A stretch of 64,000 bases of DNA from Phylloscopus collybita (GCA_027886175.1 JAJNNQ010000126.1:1312501-1376500), one strand, 5' to 3'. Shown: positions 41,694 to 54,200, numbered from the stretch's first letter. Made by a program: numbers and translations. Notes: generated by a model from the letters alone, not told the origin.

Positions 41694-44600
41694 TTATTCC
41701 TTGATATTCTGAAGTAGCTTTAGTAAATGAGACTCAATAACCTGCTGAACTGAAGCAGAGAAAGAGATGAGGTTAATTAGTGTTGATTTTTTTTTGTATT
41801 TTCAGTGTTATACTGGTTTTTTTTCTGGCAGATACCTGCTTGTCCTGTGCAATAATTTAAAAAAATGCAGACATGTAAAAATGCACTTTGTGAATACAGT
41901 AGCATTCCTTCAGAAATAAAAGCCTTATAAAATGCAAAACCAATACACCCAGTTAGGCAAACAATGTTTTTGGGAGTCATCATCAGTTCCTTGGTTTGAA
42001 CAGGTTGACAGCACATGGAAAGCAAATTTTTAGTCTACAAACAGAAAGTTCGCAAAAACATTTATTAGAAACTTCTGTGAAACTGAGATTGAGCTCTTGA
42101 AGCAGTCTTCCATGTGGGCTACTGTGAAATTGTGCTGTGCTGGTTTCAGCTGGGGTAGAGTTAATTCTCATCTCAGTGTCTGGCATGAGGCTCTGTTTTG
42201 GATTTGTGCTGAACTCAGGGTTGATAACACAGAGATGTTTTTGTCACTGCTGAGCAGGGCTTGCACAGAGCCAAGGCCTTTTCTGCTTTTGGTTCTGCCA
42301 CACTGGGGAGGGGACTGGGGGTGCTTCGGAGGAGACACAGCCAGGACAGGTGACCCCAACTGACCAAAGGGATATTCCAGACCATGTGGCACCCAGCTCA
42401 GTGTGTAAAGAAGCAGGAAAGGGCGGAAGGACGGACAGACAACATTTGTAATAATGACACTGCCCAGTGACATACTTTATCTTCCCAAGTAACCATTATC
42501 CAAGTAACCAAATAAGCTGGGCATGATGGGGCCCTGTCCTTCTGGGGATGGCTGAACACCTGCCTGCTCATGGGCAGCACTGGATTAATTCCTTGGTTTG
42601 TTTAGCTTGTGTGCACAGCCTTTGCTTTCCTTATTAAACTGTCCTTTCCTTAGCCCATGAGTTCTCCAGCTTTCACCCTTCTGATTCTCTTCCTGATCTC
42701 TCTGTTGGGGGAGTGAGTGAGTGGCTGTGTGGAGCTTGGCTACTGCCTGGGGTTAAACCATGACACTGGCTCATTCTTAAGCACAGGGCTCCACTTAGAG
42801 AAGCTACACATACAGTGCTGGGCTTACTTTTTGATTCCATTCATTTCTGTAATGACAGACATTTCACAGCCTTCAAAATGTAGCAAAAATGAAGGGAAAA
42901 AACCAACAAGGAGTCCCTTCTTTGCTTCTGACTTTCATAACCAAGCCAGACAGTATAATTCACTGATTCCTGTCTGCCTACAAGACAAACTAGAGCTAGA
43001 GCTGATCTTACTGTAGAAGGCTTTGGAAACTACATAACATTGTGCCAGTCAAGTAGGGTGGAGAGGTTCAGGAGGACTGCAGGCATCTTACCCCTGTGCA
43101 GTAACACACCCCTTTGTACAGGGTGAGGGTGCAGCTCAGCTCCCCTTGTCTGAGTCCTTGCCACGGCTGCATCAGCCCTAAACACCATGACTTGTGTCCA
43201 GTGACACAGATCACTGTATCACTGACATTTTCTTACTTTCTGACTTTCTGAAATAAGAATGGAAGCTCCTAACCATTTTGGCCTGATGCATTTCGGATTA
43301 TTAAGACTTGCAGGACAGGTAACATGTTAAGAGCTGCAAAACTTCTACTCTAGGCCATTACAGCAGATACATAAATGAGGAGCTGTAAAAATCAAAATTT
43401 TTTTGAAAGGATTAACATTTGCAATACTCACCACTCCGATAGCCCAAGGCTACAGCCAAATCCATGGAATTATAGCCAGCGTCTGTTTCGATAGTTGGAT
43501 CAGCACCACTTTCTATGTAAAACAGGAAAAGAATCTTGTACTTCTGACAACAAGAACCAGCTGTTCATTATCACTGATAATTTGGACAGTCTGCTTACCA
43601 AGAAGAATTTTTACACATTTCACATGGTTCCCATGTACTGCATACAGCAAGGGTGTGCCTCCATTCTGCAAAAGCAGATAAATGCCTCAGACACTTAATT
43701 AAGCAGTCCACAACTGTAATTCCTTAACACACAAATATGCTTCCATGTACCAGTAAAAGACTTCCTAGGTTTTATAAAAATGAGGTTCTGTTTTAGATCT
43801 TCACAACTTTTATCATTTTTGTCTACTGTTCAAACACTAAGACCACACTTGTACAAGAAGTCAGCATTAGTCTCATTCTCCTTCTACCAAGAAGTCAGAA
43901 TTAGTAGCATCAGCTTCTCCTATCCTATGGAAGTTTTGAAACTCTCAGGTATTTCACAAGAGACAGAACAATTTCTAAACTCAGGCCAGTGCTATGTCCT
44001 GCAATTTTCTGACCAAAGCACCCTCTGACTAAATTCTAAGCTAGAGTCTTACCCAGTCATACTCATTGACATCAACTCCACAGTCCAGCAGCATTTTGAC
44101 AATATCTGTGTATCCTTTACTGCAGGCCAGTGAGAGGGCACTTTCTCGCCCCTTCCCCAGAATCTGAGGATCTGCACCCTGAAATAAAGTATCAATTTAA
44201 AAAAAATAAGCAATTTTGAGGTTTTACACAGACCTTAACTTTAAAACTTTTTAAGTTTGTAGCAGCATCAACAAACTTAGGAAGGCAAAACAAACTAAAG
44301 AGTAAATTAATTCAAAATCAATTGTGATTTTTTCCTTACATTCTGGAGGAGAAATTCCACTACTGCTATCTGCCCATGAGCTGCAGCCCACATCAGAGGA
44401 GTAAATCCTTCTTCATCCTTATGATTGATTAAATTTTCTGTTCAGAGAAAAAGATATAACTTCATAATCCTTTTCACAATGCACTGTATCAGCTGATGCA
44501 ATGTGTTGATGGTAACATTTATTCAACAGGAACCAGTGTGACCTAAAAGTCATTCTCAACTTTAAAAACAAAATTCTGTCCCAGTGGTGGTGGTATCTCT

Positions 44601-47600
44601 GTCCAAGAAAGAAGAACACATCCAACTGACCAAAGTAAAATTTCAGCCTTTAGTTTAATATTTTAAAATTTAAGTTTTTAAGCTCTATAAATCAAAGGCA
44701 TTTTTCACTCAGAAATATTACAAGTTGTCTGTAATCTGGGCTTCACCTTTGTAAAGAAGATAAAGGATGTCTGAAAAATAAAGAGGTACATCCTGTATTA
44801 TACTGTAGACTGTTTTTTTCAGTAGAGTGAGCCACATAATTTTGTAAAGCAAGAACTTGTACAGCAATGTAGATAAAACAACTCCATTCCCCATAAAGTT
44901 CATGTAATCAATAAGGTGATCTGTGAAAACAATTAAGGTCTACATAGTGTGCAGCTGGAAGAAGAAAAAAGAACTCCTTTTAACAACTGGCTGACAAATA
45001 TTTCAGCCAGATCTTTTTTTAATATCTAGGTAGTTTAAAAGTCTCATGCTTATCACAGCACCAAAATAAGCATTTTTAACTGCTACCAACATTCCAGAAT
45101 TGATTTGCTTTTCATATACATGGCTCACTACAAAGTGTTTAGATTCAGTGGCTCAATATCTGTTTTCCAGTAAACATTTCAACAAGGATGCACTGAAAGC
45201 ACGGGCAATTACTATTAGTGCAGTAAGAATATACCATTAATATTACTATTATTAGTGTTACTAAATTCCTAAGTACGTTATGTAGAGCTGAAAATTTTGT
45301 ACATGTATTATGGACAAAGCCACACTATTCAGAATGTGTAGTACTATCACACTGCAGGTGTTGGCTGTGGCTTAAATTAGCAACATGCAGATCTTTATGC
45401 TGACTGATTAAACAGAACTGGAGAACCACCATTAACAAAAGTATGCTTTAAGGAAGTAATTTTTTAATATATTTTAAAGGTAAATTAAAAATAAAATAAG
45501 CTGCTGTGACAGAACTAACATATTCCTTTCTTATTTCCATGGATTACCTACATGAGACAGGGAGAGGAAGGGATTTACCTAGTTCTTAGGTAAATTCTTA
45601 ATAACTTCTATTAACGTTAATGTTTTAATTTAAAATGCAAATCATACAGTGAGTGAGTAACAGACTAACAGAAAACAACAGTCCACATCTGCTAAGAATA
45701 GATACCTCAAGTGTCCTCCAATTTGTACCAGAAGAGAGGACTTTATAGCTTTGGGGAAAAGGTCAAACACAACAGCATATAAATGGCCCAAAGAAAAAAA
45801 AAAAGAGGGCATTTAACCTCCTTCTGTCCCACCTTGTTCAATACGTGTGGCCAGATACAACATTTCTCCCTGAGCAGCCAGCTGATGAACTGATAAAGCT
45901 GCAAAAGAAGAAGCAAAAGCATGTGTTACATACATCAGTTTTTATTCTGCTGTATCTAGAGCTGAACATAGCATGTCCATTGGCTTCAGCTGCACAGAAC
46001 TTGGAGCTGAGAGTGTAGATGATTTCACCTTACTCTCTGAACTTAAATCATGATTAAAAACTGAAACTTTACCAGAGAGTTTAGTAGATCTAGCTGATTT
46101 TTAAACCAATGCAGCAGTCCTTCCTGAACGCAAGGGTACTTCCCTCACTGACAGAGTAACATGCTCTCTTCATTGCTGTCTGGTCAGCAACCCAATATTA
46201 CTTTAGGACCCATTTATCAAATGAAAATAAACATATTTTGATAAATTAAGGATGTTTAATTTAAAAATCACACTTGAATCACCAGAAGACCTGTGCAGCT
46301 ACTCAAAAAAGAATGCCTCCAGTGTGACTCTCACTCACTACAATGTGGAATGGATCAGACATTACAAAACTACACACAATTTGAAATGCAGAGGGGAAAA
46401 CAAAGACTGTGTGGGGCGCATTTTTTGTTGTTGTTTTTCAGAGATTATGAAGAAATAACCTCTGATCCCACAGAAAACTGCATGGGTGCATGGTTCTGGC
46501 AATTGCAACTTGGAGCAGGCCAGAAAGGTGCTCAGGAGGCTATCTGTAATAAATTATCCACATGATGTAGTAACAAAATTAGCCAATGATTACATTAACT
46601 GTAAATGTTCACTGTCCTCTTCCAAGCCACTGCATGAAAGTTTAGTTTGTTCAGAAAGAACAAACTTTGGTGTATTTTGTTCAGTGGCCTACACTACAGC
46701 TCCTGGTTAATTTTTTCCATGCAAGTAGCGTTTTTCTTTAAAAAAATTACTTGTAATTTATAGCAAAAATAATTTACTGACAAAGTAAATTACAGCAGAT
46801 TAATTTATAAAGGAAATGCTTGACAATTCAGAAAAAAAACCCACCAGAAATGCTTCCTTGATTTTCAAGACCTGTCACAATCATGGCAGTATTCTGTATT
46901 TACATTATATCTTAAGTATCCTGCAGCATTTACCAATCATCTAATTTTAAGACTGCAGAAGTTCTGAAAACATACGCATGAAGCACATTAACTTACAACT
47001 TAGACTCTTAATTCTTGATTTGAAAAGTATAGGTAAGGGCTTTTGGTTTTTCCCTTTATTTTTTTTTCTTTCTGGAAAATAAAATTCAGTCATGAATTCC
47101 ATACATCAGGTGGATGACTATTTTATGGCTGGACCCATGTGAAATTAGACAAGACTATTTCAGTGTTTCCTTCCTACCTTAAAGTTCATTGCAACACCAA
47201 AGGAAAAGCTGCATAAATCCATCAAGCATCCAACACAGAGTTCACAAAATAATTATTAACAGTAAGGCAGAAGGATACTTACAGTTTACAAGCAGAGGTG
47301 TTGTAGAGACTTCATTTCCCCTGTGCTTGTTAGTTAGTGTTGTTGATTGTTTTATTGGTGAGAAATGCTTAGTGGTTGATGGAGTATAAACATGTCTTAC
47401 TTGGATACCAGGGGAAGGAGAAGTGTGGCTGTTGCACTCAGCTACATTGAACAAAAAACAGAGAGGATTTCAGTACTAATAAGAGCATTAAAAGGAAGCC
47501 ATAGATTCTAAGTCAAACTGTAAAGCATCAGTTACCACAAGATCTTTAAAATCCACGTTAAGAAAGCTTTGTGACGTGTGCTTTTCCCACTGTGTATTGT

Positions 47601-49661
47601 GAAAGCTGAATAAAGGGCTGCATTAACTTCTGCCATGAAACAGTTATGCTTCTTCACATGTTCACTCTGGCACAATGTCACTAACACAAGTTAGTGTCTA
47701 AATGAGGTAGATTGTCTAGATTTTCTCGACATGCCTGACACGATTTATTTAGCTAAGAAGGTTCCACTTAACTCGTCACATTCTTACAGGCACTCTCCAA
47801 AGAAATAACATGATGCAGCTCTGGTCAGACATGCACTCAGGTACCTGCTCAGCCTTTGCCTCCTCCCTGCATGAGTGGAGACAACCTTTATTAACTTCCT
47901 TCTCACTCCAGGATAAAATTTTAGCAGCATTAGGAATGCCTGATGAATACTCATCCAGCAGGAAGACAGGTTCCCCACTTACTTACATAAAATGCAACAG
48001 CAGCTTAGAGTTTAGGAAGACATTCACTGCTGATGTGTTCCTTCACGCTAACTTTTCTTGCTTTCTCTTAGAAGCTACTGGCATTTTATTACAGAATATA
48101 TTTATATGTTGTCTTGGCTTCCAATTCTCAAAAGTAGCTTTTTGGTTTTGAGGTTAAATACTGGAAAGATATTGGAAGGATTAAACCCCATATTGGCTTA
48201 ATTGATTTGACACCAGTGTACACCAGTAATTAATGATTAGAAGCTAATTAACACACACACACTAAATTAACACCATAGAGAACTTTGTGATCACAAATGC
48301 AAGCACAAATTCGGGGAGAGGTCTAATTAAAAGAAGTAGAGTGTAACAAAAAACGAAATTATGTTTTGTTTGCCAATCAAACAGCTACAACTGACTGTAT
48401 TGAATTAAGAGTTGTACCACAGACTTTGACCTCTGGTCCCTGGATTTGCAGGACTACTTCTAAGGGATTTACAGATGTCACCTCAGAAAAACAACCCTAT
48501 TGCTGATGGGTGTCAATCTGCCACTCAGACTAGGCTCTGCTAGTGAGCACTAGGAGTGAATCAAAAAAGTTTGAAAACTACAGTGGCTGAACTGCAGCCA
48601 AACAACACAAGTCAGGGAAACCATCAACATTCAAAGCAGGTCTGTGTTTGCATCTGCTGCAGGGAACAGGTCACAAGAACCTCATGAAAGGACACAGCAC
48701 TAACAGTCTGAAACAGGACAGCAAGTGCTGGAAACCACAGCTGTTAGGAGGAAGTAGATGGAAGTCCCAATTTTGCTCTGTATCAATATCCTTAGCTGTG
48801 AAAAAGCATGGATCAGCTCTGATGGAGCTGCCCAGCAAAGGCTGCATTAGCTGCAGGGATCCAGGCCTGGAGCAGCATTTGCTCTCAAGTAGTGTGAAGT
48901 TACAATGGCAAGCCCATTGCTAGGACTACAGGCTTTGTACAGGCACAGTGACAAAACACACATGGGCCCACCTTATCCTTCACCACCCTCATGAAAAAAT
49001 TCAAGTTGCTAAAAGCGACTGAAGCTGAAGTGGTCACACAGTGCTTCCAGCAGTGTTTTGTGAAGAGGCATACTGCTGTGGGACATGCCAAACAGATGCA
49101 GCTCCTTTTCCTAATTAGTATCAGCTCTTACTAATTTCAGACACTTTTTGTGCTACTGATTTTTAAGTTAATACAAATGTTTAAAATGTATAAAAATTCA
49201 TCTCGGAGAAAGTTTTAAAATTAATAATCTATTAAGCATATAATAAAAACATTAGAGGAATATATCTTAGAAAACTGATAAAGTAAAAGCTCTTTTTTTT
49301 TTTTTTTAAGAAAACAATAATTTAACAGGATGATACAGTCCACAGACAGTATTTTTGTACCATAAATTCAACCTTTGAATAAGACAGACGCCACTTCAAG
49401 GTCAGAGTTGACTTGATCTTGGATGTTTTTACTGTCCTCCTCATTCAGAGACTTCACAAACCGCGAGCAGACGTTCATGTCAAATCTGTTGGGCAGAATG
49501 AACTTCATCCCCATGGTGACACTCTGAGCTGGGCCCTCCTCTGTGCTGCTGTCCAGCTGGTGCTCCACTTTGATGTCTGGCATGGGTGGGAGGCTGTAGC
49601 TGGTGGTGCATTCCTCCACGATCAGCTGGGCCCCGACATCCAAGTTTGCCGAGGATGCCAT
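41694..49661 (-). CDS. ANKRA2: Ankyrin repeat family A protein 2
   Basis: Coding exons on the minus strand are 49661-49373, 47441-47283, 45898-45833, 44437-44340, 44178-44053, 43665-43599, 43512-43432 and 41749-41694. They total 942 nt, or 313 residues, the human length. All are GT-AG and in phase. An N-terminal region ([20 protein letters not shown], about 50-69) and a serine/threonine-rich linker precede ankyrin repeats at about 150-300, including [39 protein letters not shown] and [18 protein letters not shown]. The repeats of this family bind PxLPxI/L-type motifs in partners such as megalin (LRP2), class IIa histone deacetylases and RFX proteins. The start ATG at 49661 begins [18 protein letters not shown]. 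An LTR lies in intron 8 and another in intron 1. It diverges from UTP15. Confidence 0.96.
42136..42765 (+). mobile_element. Solo LTR of a common songbird retrovirus family, in ANKRA2 intron 8
   Basis: It starts TGTGCTGGTTTCAGCTGGGG and ends GGTTAAACCATGACA. Internal landmarks include GTGACCCCAACTGACCAAAG and a TTATTAAACTGTCC polyadenylation region. This arrangement matches a very frequent passerine LTR known to me, whose database name I do not assert. It is antisense to ANKRA2 and has no internal coding sequence. I did not see a clean target duplication. Confidence 0.75.
48504..48858 (+). repeat. Inverted repeat, arm A (intron 2 of ANKRA2)
   Basis: About 355 bp that reappears in reverse complement at 52158-52948 with about a dozen differences by eye. 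It starts near ATGGGTGTCAATCTG and ends near TTAGCTGCAGGG. The similarity stops sharply at both ends. No terminal inverted repeats or coding content are seen, so the element type is unknown. It may belong to a dispersed family. Confidence 0.85.
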
Positions 49662-49703
49662 GATCTCAGTCCCCGGCCAGCTCTGAGACGTGAATTTTGA
49701 AGA
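49373..49703 (-). other. ANKRA2: ANKRA2 exon 2 with the start codon
   Basis: The acceptor AG lies at 49705-49704 on the minus strand. The exon carries about 42 nt of leader and then the start ATG at 49661, and ends at 49373 before a GTTGAA donor. The pyrimidine tract before the acceptor is a (TTTG)n microsatellite (plus strand 49710-49738). Confidence 0.8.
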
Positions 49704-49705
49704 CT

Positions 49706-49740
49706 TAAAAACAAACAAACAAACAAACAAACAAAACAAC
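49706..49740 (-). repeat. (GTTT)n microsatellite at the ANKRA2 exon 2 acceptor
   Basis: The plus strand shows about seven AAAC units, so the ANKRA2 strand has TTTG repeats immediately upstream of TTTTTAAG and the exon. It replaces a normal C/T-rich tract. Confidence 0.9.
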
Positions 49741-50029
49741 TAAGGTTATATTGCTGATTTAGCTGGGAAAAATAAGCTTTGCTGAAATCAGTTAAAATTC
49801 GGAGGATGGTTAAGAGAGACCGGATTTTAGATAAGCTGTCCCAGATCTAATAACTCATTGCCTGCCAAGTTTCTGTTTGTGCAAACTGGGCTTACACAAC
49901 GAAAAACAAAGAAATTGATCAGTAGACCCCAAAAACACAAGATGATTGCAAACCTTCTATCTCCAGAAACAGGCCTGAGAACAGGAAAACTATAGGTTTA
50001 AAGGTTGAAAGTTTAGAATGAGGAAGACA

Positions 50030-50334
50030 AGTTTTACTTCCTCCTTTTGGTGACCACGCCCCACATAAGACCCCCGACCCATTTCAGAGAACAAACTCCG
50101 CATGCTTAATGGCCTTTTTGTCAATTAGCATAGGAAGCGGAGAAGAGGAGGTGACAAGGGTGTGAATATGCATTTGTATTTTGTGTATTCAACACTTCTG
50201 TGGATAAAAGGCTTTGTAATTAATTACCTGTGATCTTTGCAGTGCCTATTGGGGAGCTATCCCACGCAGCTGCCCGGCCGTGAATAAACATACACTTTCT
50301 AACTTAACAGTCAGAGAGTCTTTTGTCCCTCACA
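50030..50334 (+). mobile_element. LTR with intact TATA-like and poly(A) signals in ANKRA2 intron 1
   Basis: The plus strand has TGGATAAAAGG (50201-50211), AATAAA at 50283-50288 and a CCCTCACA terminus at 50334, in the order expected of an LTR. Its left edge is uncertain and may extend towards 49800. It is antisense to ANKRA2 and in the same direction as UTP15, about 940 bp upstream of the UTP15 start codon. Confidence 0.55.
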
Positions 50335-50939
50335 GTTGGGTATCGGTATTAGATCGACACTCATATTTTAATAAATCAATTTCAAGCCAAACGACGCTTT
50401 ATTGTTTCCAGCCAGGAGCAACTCTCGGCCAAGCCAAGCCCAAATCTTCTGGACGACCTGCAAGCCGACAGACGTAACACGGGTTCAGGACAATTCTGCT
50501 GAAACAATGCATAGAAACACACCCAATCTTATTTAAGCTTATTTAGGCATTTCGTTTTGTCTGCCAAAATACCAATCTTACCGCTGTCACAAGTCAGTGA
50601 CCGAAATCTCCTTTTATATTCCAGCACTTGGATGCTTAAATCAAATTCGATTATTCATTCATCCGTGTGAAATTATGCCTCAGAATATCTGCCTAGGTGC
50701 AACAAAAAACCCCACACAATTAACTAGGTTTATACCAAGCCAGGAACAAACCATAAGAAGACGACTTTACTTCCCTGAAACATCAGACTAGAGAGAAAAG
50801 TTAAAGCGACTTTAAGTTCCTTTATGTCTTTCACAACCTGAGTAAAACAAATTGATTCTACCACATAACGTAAGAGGGAAAAAAAAAAAAAACACACCCT
50901 TTTAAGGCGATAAAGATAACCCCAGAATACCCGTGGCTT

Positions 50940-51276
50940 GCTCACAGTACCGCGGGAAGCTTCGGGCGGGCTCCCGACACGCCTGGAGCCGTCCCCTCTC
51001 CGTGAGGAGAGGCCGAGGGCGGGCCCGGCCTCACCTCGGCCCTCAGCCGCCGCCGCCGGAAGTGGGGCCTCGCCGCTCCGCCGATTGGCCGGCGCGAGTC
51101 GCGCTCTGATGACGCACTTCCGCCGCGCCCGCCATCTCCTCAGGCGGCAGGCGCGGTGCCGCCATCGCCGGCGCGCAGCGTGTCCCGAGTGCCCCGGGCC
51201 CGCCGGCCCCTCCCGAGCCCTTCAGTCCTTCCCGAGCCTCTCTGCTGAGCCTCCGCCAGGCCCGGGCCCGTGCGTC
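50940..51276. promoter_or_regulatory. Bidirectional CpG-island promoter of ANKRA2 and UTP15
   Basis: A CpG island lies between two divergent genes. The probable ANKRA2 exon 1 (minus strand, non-coding) ends at 51035 with a GTGAGG donor (51034-51029). Visible sites are an ETS-type CCGGAAGTG (51056-51064), an inverted CCAAT box ATTGG (51084-51088), a CRE-like TGACG (51110-51114), a second ETS-type ACTTCCG (51116-51122) and a YY1-like GCCATCT (51131-51137). There is no TATA box. This is the standard design of a housekeeping bidirectional promoter. Start sites are inferred. Confidence 0.75.
51035..51080 (-). other. ANKRA2: Probable non-coding exon 1 of ANKRA2
   Basis: The minus strand reads through an ETS site into GGGCCGAG followed by a strong GTGAGG donor. 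The next acceptor in this gene is at exon 2 (49703). The 5' end is a guess because no transcript data are available. Confidence 0.45.
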
Positions 51277-54200
51277 ATGGCCACGTACAAGCCAGTGGTG
51301 GTCCAGGCATGCCCCAAGCTCGGGGAGAAGATCACGCAGGACACGCTGTACTGGCGGGGATACAAGGTAGGAGGAAGCGGCCCAACAGTCGCAGTTACTG
51401 CCCCACAATGCCTTTTTTGTTACTTCCCTGAAATTAAATTTTTTTTTAAACGCGCGTGAATTAGTTTTTAACCTCAAAGCACATAGTTAATGGGTCAGTT
51501 GTAATGAGTGAGTTGGAAAAAAACTTTAAAGAGCAGGAGTAGCCTGTCCTAAGTGAAACTCACTGTCATTGTATCTAAAAAAGTTTTGATTCTAATAGAA
51601 TCTTAAGTTCTTTGCGGGAAGAAAATGCCTTTTATTTCGCTGCTTTCATACTTGGTGGTGTGCTTGCGTACATTTAACGATCTTTACCACAACTGTTTTT
51701 TAGACACCCGTTCAGATAAAGGAATTCGGTGCAGTAAATAAAATCGACTTCTCCCCAGCCCCGCCGTATAACTACGCGGTCACCGCGTCCTCCAGGGTGA
51801 GTGGCTTTGCCTGAGGCTTTTTCCCGCTTTTGTTCTCGGGTCGGTGCCGCAGGAGAGGCGGTAAAAAAAACCCCCTCTGGTTTTTTGGTTTTTTTCTCCC
51901 AGATCCACATCTACGGGCGTTACTCCCAGGAGCCCATCAAGACCTTCTCTCGCTTCAGGGACGCGGCGTACTGTGCCACCTACAGGGACGACGGGCGCCT
52001 GCTGGCCGCCGGCAGCGAGGACGGCAGCGTCTGCCTCCTGGACGTGGGCGGCAAAGCTCCGCTGCGGCAGTTCGAGGGGCACAGCAAGTAAGGAAGGCAG
52101 AGCCGCCTCTGGGCTGCCTTTGTGCCTCACAGCCCCGGCGGTTCTGAGATAAAATTACCCTGCAGCTAATCCAGCCTTTTGCTGGGCAGCTCCATCAGAG
52201 CTGATCCGTGCCTTTTCACAGCTAAGGATATTGATACAGAGCAAAATTGGGACTTCCCATCTACTTCCTCTTAACAGCTGTGGTTTCCAGCACTTGCTGT
52301 CATATTTCAGACTGTTAGTGCTGTGTCTTTTTGATAGTATAGGGTTAAAATGATTTCTGTAGAACTGCAAGAAAAGGTAGCTGAGGTGGGTGGTGGTTAG
52401 GAGAGGTAACGGTTGGGAAGGGAAAGGCCTGGGCTTGCTGGTCAACAGGGCCTTGAGAACAGAACGTTGGCTTTGCTGTAGCTGCCGTAGCTAAGGCTAT
52501 TGTTTTAACTAAATCAAGTATGACTTTGTTTGGGGAATCAAATATGATCACTGTTTGGCTAAATTACAAGAAATTTTACTTAGGAACAATCCAGGGTAAC
52601 CAATCAATATGTAGCTGAGTGGCAGAAGGGTATAAAATGTGTGTGTTGTGAATCACTGTTGGAGTCAGATTTGGGTTTGTCTGTGTACCCTGGCTCCCGG
52701 AGCTCCTCAATAAAAGCACCTGCATGTAATCATTCCCTGATTATGTGTCTCCAACACTAACATTTTCATGAGGTTCATGTGACCTGTTCCCTGCAGCAGA
52801 TGCAAACACAGACCTGCTTTGAATGTTGATGGTTTCCCTGACTTGTGTTGTTTGGCTGCAGTTCAGCCACTGTAGTTTTCAAACTTTTTTGATTCACTCC
52901 TAGTGCTCACTAGCAGAGCCTAGTCTGAGGGGCAGATTGACACCCATTAGGGTGGGCAGGAGATAATTAATTGTTATCTGCTGGAATACCTTTATTAAAG
53001 AGGGACGTAGGGGTGTGCATTGCTGCCCCTAGTGGTGGAAGTCCAGGAGGAGGATCCCGCAGGCCTGTTGTCACCGGCAGGGCTGAAGTCTCTGTCCTCT
53101 CAGGGATCATCCAGAGACCTGCTATTGGCTCAGTAGTCCAGCAGGAATTCCTTAAGGGAAAGCTCCAAAAACAAAGCAGAAGAATGTGCATGATGATAAG
53201 GTGGGGCGGGGAAGAAATTAGGAGTTCTGATGTATCAGTGAGGAGAGAACAGTGCTTCAACAGACTTCTGTGCTGTGAAAGATCAATGTGTGTTTTGTCT
53301 ATGTAGAACAAAAAGAATCCCTGTTTCAGTGGGAATTACCCAGACTGACCTCGAGAGCATTTCTGTGTGAGGTCTGTTTGCAAAGTGGGTGTTACATTTT
53401 AATGTGCACACCTGCATTTGCATACCTCTGTGTTCTGCCAACATCTGTTGGGATGTTATGGTGATGAAAAAGACTTCAGTAGTGGTTTTAAGGGACAAGG
53501 AGATTCTTCAGAGCAGCCACACTTGAAATTTGCTGTTACAAAGTGAGGCTTTCAAGTTCTGGTATTGAACACTGCACTTCTAGGTTAGAGTACTTTGATA
53601 AGCTTGTCATACAGGCTAGCTCTTCTTGAGACATGATTGTATTTTGACTTTGGGTATTGTGGACTTTGTTTTCTAGACCAGTTCATGCAGTGGGCTTCCT
53701 GTCTGATAAATACAGAATATTTTCTGGTGGTGATGATTACTCATCAAATTTGTGGGATATTCCAAGTGCTGCAGAGATCATCTCTTACAGTGAACATACC
53801 GACTACGTGAGATGTGGATGTGCAAGTAAAGTGAATGCAGATGTCTTCATAACAGGTTTGGTTTTATTTTTTATTTGTGCTTTCTCTGGATTGAATTAAA
53901 GATAATTTTTGATGTGGTAGGGTCATGTTTATTGTATTTCAGTCACGAAGGATCAGCCTGCCTGTGCAATGCCTACTTTGTCATTTCCTTTTTTTACTTG
54001 CTTTTTAAGCTTGACATTGATGTTTTAGGGGAAACTGCAGGAACTGAGTTTTAACATCTTTTTGCTTTAGCCTATTAGGATTAAGAGAACTTTTGAAAGA
54101 AAATACTGTGAATGTATCCTTTGGGATATCCTTTGGGATACATTCAGGTCAGTTCAATAGATTTAACACATTCAATCACTCTGGGAGTGATTGAAATGTT

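Noticed and set aside
49413..49700. 95-codon plus-strand frame
   Set aside because: Antisense shadow of ANKRA2 exon 2.
51043..51477. 144-codon minus-strand frame over UTP15 exon 1
   Set aside because: Shadow of the GC-rich shared promoter and the UTP15 first exon. The ANKRA2 transcript needs the 51035 donor instead.
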